DNA of 39,559 bases from Nitrososphaerota archaeon (GTDB taxonomy: Archaea; Thermoproteota; Nitrososphaeria; Nitrososphaerales; Nitrosopumilaceae). The stretch is from contig VBPW01000069.1 in assembly GCA_005877305.1 (NCBI GenBank), positions 1 through 39,559 on the forward strand. Direction: 5' to 3'. Position numbers and translations under genes: made by a program. Shown in pieces: positions 33,050-39,559 of this stretch (position 1 is its first letter; every line of letters starts with the position of its first letter). The notes beneath the pieces are model-generated. The model was given only the letters and a program-made list of their open reading frames with translations. It made no database searches and had not been told where the DNA came from.

Positions 33050-33817
33050 TTGACTTTCCAAAAGGGTACACTAGTCTTAGTGGATTACACTGCAAAGGTA
33101 AAAGACACTAACGAAGTTTTTGAAACAACTAGAGAAGCTGATGCCAAAGCAAATTCAATCCATGACACTAATAAAAGATATCAACCAAGACTAATCTCAG
33201 TTGGAGAGTCATGGGTTCTCAAGGGACTAGATGACGCATTACTTGACACCAATGTTGGCGACAAGCTCACTGTAGAGGTTCCACCCGAAAAGGGATTTGG
33301 CTCAAGAGATCCTGCTAAGGTTCGCATGATTCCACTTCGAAAGCTTGGTGATGATGCCGAAAAAGTTTCAGTTGGTGATACAATAGAAATTGATGAAAGA
33401 ACTGGAATTATTAGATTTATTGGGTCTGGCAGAGTTCAAGTAGATTATAACCACAGATTTGCTGGCAAGACAATACTTTATGATGTTAACATAGTAAAAT
33501 CTCTTAACACTGACGAAGAAAAGATCATGGGCCTCTTAAAGAGAAACATACCAGTTGAGGACTCTAAGTTGAAATTTGAAGTAAAAGGTTCTGTACTTGA
33601 TGTAACCGTTCCAGAGGAGATACTTATGGCCGAAGGACTAAGTACAATAAAACGCATTATAGCAAACGATATTTTCAAGTTCGTAAATAAACTAGAAAAG
33701 ATCAACTATATCGAAACGTACAACAAGAAAACCGAAAAACCAGAAGCCAAACCTGCTGAAGCAAAGCCAGCTGAAGCTAAACCAGCGGAAAAGCCAGCAC
33801 AACCAAAGGCTGCCTAA
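33050..33817 (+). CDS. FKBP-type peptidyl-prolyl isomerase with PAEAK tail
   Basis: A 255-residue SlyD-like FKBP. The isomerase core starts with KGTLVLVDYTAKVKDTNEVFETT, has an inserted IF chaperone flap (residues about 80-145), and includes VPPEKGFGSRDPAKVRMIP and VDYNHRFAGKTILYDV, as in SlyD. The extra C-terminal region has a helical part and ends with Pro-Ala-Glu-Ala-Lys repeats (PAEAKPAEAKPAEKPAQPKA), a flexible low-complexity linker of unknown role. The start is TTG with TATA-like TTAATATAAGG about 28 bp upstream. It is one of three unrelated prolyl isomerases in the window. Confidence 0.92.
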   Translation: MTFQKGTLVLVDYTAKVKDTNEVFETTREADAKANSIHDTNKRYQPRLISVGESWVLKGLDDALLDTNVGDKLTVEVPPEKGFGSRDPAKVRMIPLRKLGDDAEKVSVGDTIEIDERTGIIRFIGSGRVQVDYNHRFAGKTILYDVNIVKSLNTDEEKIMGLLKRNIPVEDSKLKFEVKGSVLDVTVPEEILMAEGLSTIKRIIANDIFKFVNKLEKINYIETYNKKTEKPEAKPAEAKPAEAKPAEKPAQPKAA

Positions 33818-33819
33818 AT

Positions 33820-34881
33820 CTACAAAACACCAGTACTCTTTGCAAGTGCAATAGCTTTTTCTTTAGTCATTTTTACTTGGTTTAAAATTGTATATCGTTC
33901 TGGTCTAAGTGACTGTGCAATAGAAAGAGCTTGTGCAAGAGTTTTTGGTTTTAGACCTATTTGCTTTGCAGTAGTTGGTGCTCCTACATTTTTTAGCATT
34001 TGAACAATTTTTTTCCAATCCTGACCTTGCAATTTCGAAATCAAAATAGATCCAATTCCACATTTTTCTCCATGTAATCCAACACCAGGTTCCAAATAAT
34101 CAACAGCATGAGAGAAGAGATGTTCTGCACCAGAACAGGGTCTGCTACTTCCAGCAATACAAGCAGCAACACCAGAACTAATCAAAGCTTCTACTATCAT
34201 TCTGACATCTGGTCTTTTTTTGAAATTCTTTGAATTTTCAATTACTATCTTTGCACTCATTGAAGCAAGATTTGCAGCATAAGTGCCAAAATATTCTCCA
34301 ACATTATCTCTTGCAAGTTCCCAATCCCTTACCGCAGTAACTTTTGCCATCAAATCTCCACATCCACTAGCTAAGAGTCTTCTTGGCGCCTTCTTTAGGA
34401 TCTCAATATCAACAAAGACTCCAAGAGGAGCTGTTGCTATAATAGAATATGGTTTGTCTCCACGTATTGAAACAAAGGGACTTGCGATTCCGTCATGTGA
34501 TGCCGAGGTTGGAATGCTGACAAAAGATTTTTTCAAAGTAAATGCAGTCATTTTTGCAATATCGACTGATCTCCCCCCACCAATTCCTATTATTAGATCA
34601 CTTTTGTCCTTCTTTATTTCATTTATTGTTTTTTGAACAGCTTTTGTGTCATTGCTTATGCTAATATGCCAGATATTTTTTATTTTAGAAGCTGCAAGCG
34701 AGTCTGCAACTTTTTTGTATGTTATTTTTCTTACTCGGTCACCAGAAACCACTGAAACCTTTTTTGGATTAGCAAGATCAGCTACAAACTTTCCAATATC
34801 TTCAATGTTATTTTCACCAATGACTATTTTTCTTGGAAGCTCCATTACATGGGAAGGCATGGACTTTTGATGAAATCTCAT
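33820..34881 (-). CDS. egsA: sn-glycerol-1-phosphate dehydrogenase
   Basis: A 353-residue enzyme that reduces dihydroxyacetone phosphate to sn-glycerol-1-phosphate, setting archaeal lipid stereochemistry. NAD(P)-binding GIGGGRSVDIAKMTAF lies near residue 100. The Zn-binding Asp/His set is in the FVSIPTSASHDGIASPF and AEHLFSHAVD segments (near 130 and 250), with a further H in GVGLHGEKCGIG near 270. The length is normal and the start is ATG. It is divergent from the proteasome gene, with 89 bp between them, and is the strongest archaeal marker here. Confidence 0.97.
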   Translation of the reverse strand: MRFHQKSMPSHVMELPRKIVIGENNIEDIGKFVADLANPKKVSVVSGDRVRKITYKKVADSLAASKIKNIWHISISNDTKAVQKTINEIKKDKSDLIIGIGGGRSVDIAKMTAFTLKKSFVSIPTSASHDGIASPFVSIRGDKPYSIIATAPLGVFVDIEILKKAPRRLLASGCGDLMAKVTAVRDWELARDNVGEYFGTYAANLASMSAKIVIENSKNFKKRPDVRMIVEALISSGVAACIAGSSRPCSGAEHLFSHAVDYLEPGVGLHGEKCGIGSILISKLQGQDWKKIVQMLKNVGAPTTAKQIGLKPKTLAQALSIAQSLRPERYTILNQVKMTKEKAIALAKSTGVL

Positions 34882-34956
34882 TATTTATCAATCTCCCGTT
34901 TTGCCTAACACAAAGTTATTTAAACGGGTATTATCCTATTCTAGTCATCTTAAATT

Positions 34957-34962
34957 AAGGAG
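34957..34962 (+). promoter_or_regulatory. Shine-Dalgarno element that decides a TTG start
   Basis: AAGGAG lies 8 bp before the TTG at 34971. The ATG closer to it (34964) is in another frame. A TATA-like GTTATTTAAA near 34914-34923 is about 50 bp from the TTG, so this gene has a leader, unlike most neighbours. Confidence 0.6.
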
Positions 34963-34970
34963 AATGTTAT

Positions 34971-35603
34971 TTGTCAGACTATGTTGAACAGCATACATTA
35001 CATGGAACAACTACGGTAGGAATTTCCTGTACCGACGGTGTAGTATTGTGTGCAGACACGAGGGCAAGCGCAGGTTATTTTATAGCAAATAACAACACCA
35101 TGAAGATACAAAAAATCGACAAGCATGCAGGAATGACAATTGCTGGTGGTGTTGCAGATGCGCAAAATGTTACTGACATGCTAAGATATCATTCTAACAT
35201 ACACAGAATAGAAAAACAAGAATATCTTCCGATAAAGTCTATTGCAAGACTTGCTTCACTGATATTTTTCCAGAACAGATACTATCCCTTTATTGCAGAC
35301 ATTCTTGTTGGAGGATATGATAATCTTGGACCATCACTATACAACATAGACATGTTTGGTTCCCTTGACAAGAAAACCTTTGCGACCACAGGAAGCGGTT
35401 CTCCAGTTGCATACGGCCTTTTGGAAAACGAGTACCGAGATGGACTTTCTGTTGAAGAAGGCAAGGTAATTGCTTTACGAGCTGTAAAAGCTGCAATAAC
35501 AAGAAACATTGGAACAGGAGACGGAATAAATGTAGCAATAATAGATAAGAATGGATATCGTCTCTTAACAAAAGAGCAGAAAAAAGCCATCATTACACTT
35601 TAG
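34971..35603 (+). CDS. psmB: 20S proteasome beta subunit
   Basis: A 210-residue Ntn-hydrolase beta subunit that carries the protease active site. A short propeptide (MSDYVEQHTLHG, 12 residues) is followed by catalytic Thr13 in TTTVGISC. The Asp17-equivalent is in ADTRASAG, and the Lys33-equivalent in MKIQKIDKHAGMT. The GSGSPVAYG loop is present near residue 140. The alpha subunit is not in the window. It is translated just ahead of aCPSF1 (10 bp gap) and is likely cotranscribed, giving an operon that links protein turnover with RNA processing. Confidence 0.96.
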   Translation: MSDYVEQHTLHGTTTVGISCTDGVVLCADTRASAGYFIANNNTMKIQKIDKHAGMTIAGGVADAQNVTDMLRYHSNIHRIEKQEYLPIKSIARLASLIFFQNRYYPFIADILVGGYDNLGPSLYNIDMFGSLDKKTFATTGSGSPVAYGLLENEYRDGLSVEEGKVIALRAVKAAITRNIGTGDGINVAIIDKNGYRLLTKEQKKAIITL

Positions 35604-35613
35604 TGAATTTTAG

Positions 35614-37545
35614 TTGCAAAGAAAACAACAACAACGTGAGATATCGTCAGCCTCAAACATAATGGGCACAATACTGCAAAGTATCCCAAAAGAGGCCGAT
35701 GTTACCAAGATAGATTATGAGGGTCCACGAATTGCAATCTATACAAAAAAGCCCCGTTATCTGATGGAACACAACGAAGTAATCTCAAACATGGTAAATG
35801 TGATAAAAAAGAGAATCGTTGTAAGAACAGAAGAATCCATAAGAAAATCCGAAGAAGAAGCAAGACAAATTCTAACTCAAGCAATGCCAAAAGACGCAGA
35901 TCTGCGTGGTACCTTTTTTGATACTGCCATAGGCGAGGTCACACTTGAAGTAAAGCGACCGTGGCTTTTGTACAATACTGAAGCATTCAACATGGCCGAC
36001 GTTGTTGAAAAGACTGGTTGGAGATTGCGAATAAGAAAAGCTACTGCCAATCAATCACAAACAATACAAACCATAAACTATAACCTGAAGATCTCATCTT
36101 CAGAGCGAAGTAAGCACCTCAAACAAGTTGGCGAAGAAATTTTTAGACCAAAACTTTCAGAGGCTGCCGAAGTTTCTCTTCTTACATTGGGTGGATTTAG
36201 CCAAGTTGGCAGATCTTGCATGCTTTTGACAACACATGAAAGCAAAATTTTGATAGACTGTGGTGTCAACCCAGGTGCCAGAAATCCACAAGAAGCATAT
36301 CCAAGACTTGATTGGACTAATATTACACTAGATGAGCTTGATGCAGTTGTAATCAGTCATGCACATCTTGATCACACAGGTTTCTTGCCAGCGCTTTTCA
36401 AATATGGTTACAAAGGGCCAGTTTATTGTTCTGAACCAACTTTACCCATGATGAATCTAATCCAGCTTGATGCAATCAAGGTCGCCGCTGCCCAGGGAAA
36501 AATCCCATTATACTCTGAAAGAGATGTCAAGCAGCTCATGAAACAGACCATAACACTCCCATATGGAACGGTAACCGACATTTCTCCAGATATTAAACTC
36601 GTTCTATCTAATGCAGGCCATATCTTGGGTTCTGCTTCTTGTCACTTCCACATAGGAAACGGTGACCACAACTTTGTCTACACTGGAGACCTAAAGTATG
36701 GTAAGACAATACTTCTTGAAAGCGCCTCCTGGAACTTCCCGCGTGTTGAGACCCTTCTAATAGAGAGTACCTATGGTGCAAAAGAGGACATACAGCCAAC
36801 ACGAGAAGAAGTCGAGGCCGTATTTATCAAATCGGTTAATGAGACACTACGAAATAGCGGCAAGGTACTAATTCCAATACCGGCAGTTGGCCGTGCACAG
36901 GAACTTATGATGGTAATAGATCAATACATGAAAGCAGGGCAAATAGTAGAATCTCCTGTGTTTATGGAAGGAATGATCCAAGAAGCAACCTCAATTCATG
37001 AAGCCTATCCAGAATATCTTGCACGTGAATTAAGACAAAAGATCTTGGAAACAGATGACAATCCATTTGATTCTGAATATTTCACAAACATTGAACATGC
37101 AGATGCAAGAGAAGAACCATTGCGTGAAGGTCCGTGTATAATAATTGCAACATCTGGAATGCTTGAAGGAGGACCTGTCTTAGAATATTTCAAAAACATT
37201 GCACCTATTCAGAAAAATAAAATTTTGTTTGTTTCATATCAGGTTAACGGAACCATGGGAAGAAGAATACTTGATGGGGCAAGACAAGTTTCAGTTGTTG
37301 GAAAAGAAGGAAAGATCGAAGTAATTAACATAAACTGTTCTACAGAAAAACTAGATGGTTTTAGCGGCCATAGCGATTACAATCAGTTAATGTCATTTGT
37401 ACACAAGCTGCGACCAAAACTGCGAAGAGTGATCGTAAATCACGGCGAAAGAAGAAAATGTGAAAACCTTTCTGCATCAATTCACAGAATGTTTAGAATT
37501 GCTACTGCTTGTCCTCAAGTGCAAGAAGGAATAAGACTACTTTAG
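35614..37545 (+). CDS. fttA: aCPSF1 / FttA beta-CASP ribonuclease and termination factor
   Basis: A 643-residue archaeal CPSF1. Two KH-like RNA-binding domains occupy about 1-180. The metallo-beta-lactamase domain follows, with HAHLDHTG (HxHxDH) near residue 248, STYGAKED near 385, and the beta-CASP insertion between about 395 and 560. The return His motif is FSGHSDYNQL near 585, with VNHGERR near 610. It acts as the main transcription termination factor in archaea by cutting RNA at U-rich 3' ends, with 5'-3' exonuclease activity. The start is TTG. It follows psmB by 10 bp and overlaps the 3' end of the SepF-like gene by 9 bp. Confidence 0.96.
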   Translation: MQRKQQQREISSASNIMGTILQSIPKEADVTKIDYEGPRIAIYTKKPRYLMEHNEVISNMVNVIKKRIVVRTEESIRKSEEEARQILTQAMPKDADLRGTFFDTAIGEVTLEVKRPWLLYNTEAFNMADVVEKTGWRLRIRKATANQSQTIQTINYNLKISSSERSKHLKQVGEEIFRPKLSEAAEVSLLTLGGFSQVGRSCMLLTTHESKILIDCGVNPGARNPQEAYPRLDWTNITLDELDAVVISHAHLDHTGFLPALFKYGYKGPVYCSEPTLPMMNLIQLDAIKVAAAQGKIPLYSERDVKQLMKQTITLPYGTVTDISPDIKLVLSNAGHILGSASCHFHIGNGDHNFVYTGDLKYGKTILLESASWNFPRVETLLIESTYGAKEDIQPTREEVEAVFIKSVNETLRNSGKVLIPIPAVGRAQELMMVIDQYMKAGQIVESPVFMEGMIQEATSIHEAYPEYLARELRQKILETDDNPFDSEYFTNIEHADAREEPLREGPCIIIATSGMLEGGPVLEYFKNIAPIQKNKILFVSYQVNGTMGRRILDGARQVSVVGKEGKIEVININCSTEKLDGFSGHSDYNQLMSFVHKLRPKLRRVIVNHGERRKCENLSASIHRMFRIATACPQVQEGIRLL

Positions 37546-37815
37546 ATCGTATTCTGCTCTCCAGATCTTAACACCTGGAGGAGTTACAATAATTCTTTCT
37601 TCTCCCAATCTTGCAATGTCTGCATCATGAGTTTTTGCTATTGCATAAATTTCTTCAACAACCTTTCGTAGATCATCTACATTTTTTTGTGCAAGTGGGG
37701 TGACCCTTAACACCAGAATCATATTTTTTTCAATGTCCTCTTTTACTGAATGGACATCGCTAGTGTCCCTTAGTGTAATGGCCTTCAAGTAAGTGGGTGC
37801 CTTTTGGGTCTGCAT
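37537..37815 (-). CDS. sepF: SepF-like (DUF552) protein, short N-terminus
   Basis: A 92-residue protein with the SepF core fold: YLKAITLRDTSDVHSVKEDIEKNMILVLRVTPLAQKNVDDLRKVVEEIYAIAKTHDADIARLGEERIIVTPPGVKI. In other archaea SepF anchors FtsZ to the membrane through an N-terminal amphipathic helix. Here only about eight residues precede the core, and no membrane-targeting helix is visible. Either targeting is lost or an unrecognised partner supplies it. Its role in a lineage that also uses Cdv proteins is open. Confidence 0.82.
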   Translation of the reverse strand: MQTQKAPTYLKAITLRDTSDVHSVKEDIEKNMILVLRVTPLAQKNVDDLRKVVEEIYAIAKTHDADIARLGEERIIVTPPGVKIWRAEYDLK

Positions 37816-37887
37816 CTAGAAGTAATGTGATGTACTCCCTCAAAAAGTCTTGTCTGTAAAACGCAATTGACTAGCAAGCTTGTACGG

Positions 37888-38892
37888 CTAAATTCTGTAC
37901 TGTTGATAAGAAGACTCGTTTACTGGCATTACTGAAATTTCTGATTTTGCGTCATTTTTTTGTGTTACCACAACACTAGCAATATCTTTTGGCGCATCAG
38001 AGTATCGTAGTGTGATAGCTGCAGCTAATTCAAGAAAGTTTTGAGAATTTTCTCCTCGTACCAGTGAAACAGGTCCAACATGGTCTCTTGTTTCAAGTAA
38101 TACATTACCATCAAGTGCCAAAGCTTTTAGCAATTCATTTTCGTCTTGGTTTCTTCCAACAACAAATTTTGTTTTTTGATCAAACCTGAAATGTCTTCCA
38201 ATTTTTAGCAGATCAATATCATTTGTAGTAGGAGTCTCTACATGTTTGAAGAGATCTTTAGCTCGAATTGCAAACTTTGGATCTGTTAAAAGACAGCCCC
38301 CACCTGCATTTGGCGGATTTTCAATTCCAAACTCTTGTGCCATCTTTAACTGATCCTTTCTTGATCGACCTCTGATTTTTCCAAGATCTTCTCTTTTTAT
38401 CAAACCATTTAGTTCTGGTTCAGTTGGTGGAAGTAATGCTGCTGAAAGCGGTCTTACTATTTTTCCTTCAAGACCTGACTCTTTTTCAATTGTTCTAAGA
38501 GCTGGACCGTGTTGACTCATTGGCCTCTGGCCTAAAACTTCACCTGAAATTACAAATTCTGCACCGATCTCTTTCATGCGCTTTTTTCCTACCTCAAACA
38601 TCATTGCTCTGCAATCAATGCATGGATTCATCCCTGATCCGAATCCATGCTTTGGATGCTTTAACATCTCAATGTATTCGTCGCCAAGATATACTGTTTT
38701 TAGATTTACACCTAGATTCTCTGCGGTTTCTCTTATTTCAAATCCGCATCCTCTTCCACAATCAAAATCACAAAATGGTGTCTTGATCGCTACAGCTTCC
38801 ACTTCAAATCCTTGCTTTTGCATCATTTTTATCGCTAGTCTACTGTCCAAACCGCCTGATAACAATGCAACAACTTTCTTTTTTTCTTCCAC
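37888..38892 (-). CDS. PP-loop ATPase, ThiI/MnmA-like tRNA thiolation enzyme with C-terminal extension
   Basis: A protein of about 334 residues from the GTG at 38892. The N-terminal PP-loop KKVVALLSGGLDSRLAIK carries SGGLDS. Several Cys (FCDFDCGRGCGFEI and NPCIDCR) suit sulfur transfer or an Fe-S cluster. The second half contains GGGCLLTDPKFAIRAKDLF and an NFACT-R-like RNA-binding region (KTKFVVGRNQDENELL). It is probably a tRNA-thiouridine synthase. The frame is open to a TTG at 38982, but the divergent M24 gene starts at 38965, and a TATA-like tract 26 bp from the GTG favours 38892. Confidence 0.8.
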   Translation of the reverse strand: MEEKKKVVALLSGGLDSRLAIKMMQKQGFEVEAVAIKTPFCDFDCGRGCGFEIRETAENLGVNLKTVYLGDEYIEMLKHPKHGFGSGMNPCIDCRAMMFEVGKKRMKEIGAEFVISGEVLGQRPMSQHGPALRTIEKESGLEGKIVRPLSAALLPPTEPELNGLIKREDLGKIRGRSRKDQLKMAQEFGIENPPNAGGGCLLTDPKFAIRAKDLFKHVETPTTNDIDLLKIGRHFRFDQKTKFVVGRNQDENELLKALALDGNVLLETRDHVGPVSLVRGENSQNFLELAAAITLRYSDAPKDIASVVVTQKNDAKSEISVMPVNESSYQQYRI

Positions 38893-38964
38893 GCAAAAAA
38901 CACCCGTTTCCGGATATCTAAACCTTCCAGCAAACATAAATGGAGAATTTGTTGATTTTTTGTA
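38893..38964. promoter_or_regulatory. divergent leaderless promoter pair
   Basis: In 72 bp, AACATAAATGG (38933-38943) sits about 27 bp before the TTG at 38965, and on the other strand TTTAGATAT (38922-38914) sits about 26 bp before the GTG at 38892. Both distances fit leaderless transcription. Confidence 0.5.
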
Positions 38965-39559
38965 TTGCAAAAACGTAGGCAAAACCTTCTGAAGTTTTGT
39001 AACAAAATCGGGTGTGATACTATAGTAGCATTTGAGCCTGAGAACCTCTTTTACATGACTAGCTTTTGGGGTGAGGTCATAGGGGTACTGGACAAGAATG
39101 GTGCTACCATTGTATCTCCGGAACTTGAGATGGGTCGTGCCAAAGAAGAGTCAACTGACTGTAAGATAGTAAAATCAGAGCGTGGCAAGGGCGCACTTTC
39201 TACCCTTGTTGGACTGCTAAAGGGCAAGAAGGTATGCACAGACAGTAACAATTATGATGTTATCAAGACACTCAAAAAATCTATTCCTAGTGTGAAATCA
39301 ACTACTGACCCATTTTACCGTGTAAGAGAGGTAAAAGATTCCGGCGAAATTAACATACTAAAGAAAGCATCATCAATTCTTGATGAAATGTATGAGCTTT
39401 GCGTTGATGAAATCAAAATAGGAAAGTCAGAGTCTGAGCTTCAAACCATCTTGATGTCATATGCAATGGAAAAAGAAGCCTTTGCAACTGGATACAAGTC
39501 AACCCTTAACCCACTGATAATAGCTGGTGGACCAAACAGTGCACTACCACATGCTCAAG
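38965..39559 (+). CDS. M24-family Xaa-Pro peptidase, 3' end cut by the window
   Basis: A partial gene of about 198 residues to the window end. The frame is open from a stop at 38953, and the TTG at 38965 gives MQKRRQNLLKFCNKIGC, then the conserved N-terminal creatinase-domain string VAFEPENLFYMTSFWGEV. The first ATG (39055) falls inside that string and is too late. The N-terminal domain continues to about residue 115, followed by the start of the pita-bread catalytic domain (ILKKASSILDEMYE). The metal-binding residues lie beyond the window. It is a cytosolic prolidase or aminopeptidase P. Confidence in the family is good. Confidence 0.85.
   Translation, partial: MQKRRQNLLKFCNKIGCDTIVAFEPENLFYMTSFWGEVIGVLDKNGATIVSPELEMGRAKEESTDCKIVKSERGKGALSTLVGLLKGKKVCTDSNNYDVIKTLKKSIPSVKSTTDPFYRVREVKDSGEINILKKASSILDEMYELCVDEIKIGKSESELQTILMSYAMEKEAFATGYKSTLNPLIIAGGPNSALPHAQ

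Noticed and set aside
33730-33800. Tandem DNA repeat in the FKBP 3' end
   Set aside because: Explained by the protein-level PAEAK repeats; not a separate element.
35282-35593. Two long minus-strand frames opposite the proteasome gene
   Set aside because: Shadow frames produced by codon usage; proteasome beta is unambiguous.
1-39559. Prophage or integrated conjugative element
   Set aside because: No integrase, capsid, terminase or relaxase gene; tRNA genes show no duplicated 3' ends nearby.

Overview
The window reads as a chromosomal segment of an ammonia-oxidising-type Nitrososphaerota (Thaumarchaeota) genome. Base composition is AT-rich. The gene set is archaeal: PCNA, RpoL, transcription factor S, a 20S proteasome beta subunit, Cdc48, aCPSF1, glycerol-1-phosphate dehydrogenase and RtcA. 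Lineage hints are a stand-alone parvulin, a cobalamin pathway that includes a BluB-type enzyme, a PEFG-like C-terminal sorting tail and a tRNA with a non-canonical intron. Many genes start with TTG or GTG and have a TATA-like box about 24-30 bp upstream and no Shine-Dalgarno sequence, which suggests leaderless mRNAs. No ammonia-oxidation genes, rRNA, CRISPR array or transposase is visible, so the genus cannot be fixed.

Layout. 0.1-9.5 kb: type-II NADH dehydrogenase, an ACT-domain regulator, Hsp20 and Cdc48 with a palindrome in the Hsp20 promoter, an AmmeMemoRadiSam radical-SAM enzyme, a cyclase-family hydrolase, a small Lrp-like ACT protein, a class V aminotransferase, a RecA-fold protein without a P-loop, and parvulin. 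9.7-14.2 kb: an aspartate-substituted ferredoxin, a dual-specificity phosphatase, a 48-aa gene, and an information-processing block (rpoL, TFS, PCNA) followed by aspartate kinase. 14.2-22.7 kb: a secreted protein with a duplicated domain, cobJ plus an LLM oxidoreductase, TyrRS with a Ser/Thr/Asp-rich insert, a DegT aminotransferase translationally coupled to a soluble MtrA-like corrinoid protein, a dUTPase-like enzyme and a PfkB kinase.

22.7-31.3 kb is the most accessory part. It holds small zinc-ribbon and Cys/His-rich proteins, a secreted protein with a sorting tail, cyclophilin, a small HTH regulator preceded by a perfect 15-bp palindrome, a decayed coiled-coil ORF, tRNA-Arg(CCT) with an apparent 20-nt D-loop intron, BluB, tRNA-Val(GAC), and a 1.1-kb island bounded by related inverted repeats. 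The island carries a membrane protein and a frameshifted SnoaL-like gene. 31.3-39.6 kb returns to core genes: NadM, an alanine-glyoxylate-type aminotransferase, an FKBP isomerase, G1P dehydrogenase, proteasome beta, aCPSF1, a SepF-like protein, a PP-loop tRNA-thiolation-type enzyme and a truncated M24 peptidase whose true start lies upstream of its first ATG.

Functional threads: protein quality control (Hsp20, Cdc48, proteasome beta, and all three peptidyl-prolyl isomerase families: parvulin, cyclophilin, FKBP); transcription and its termination (RpoL, TFS, aCPSF1); and cobalamin (CobJ, BluB and the MtrA-like candidate user). No complete new defence or biosynthetic system is evident. The best candidates for new biology are the MtrA-like/DegT pair, the repeat-bounded island and the intron-bearing tRNA.
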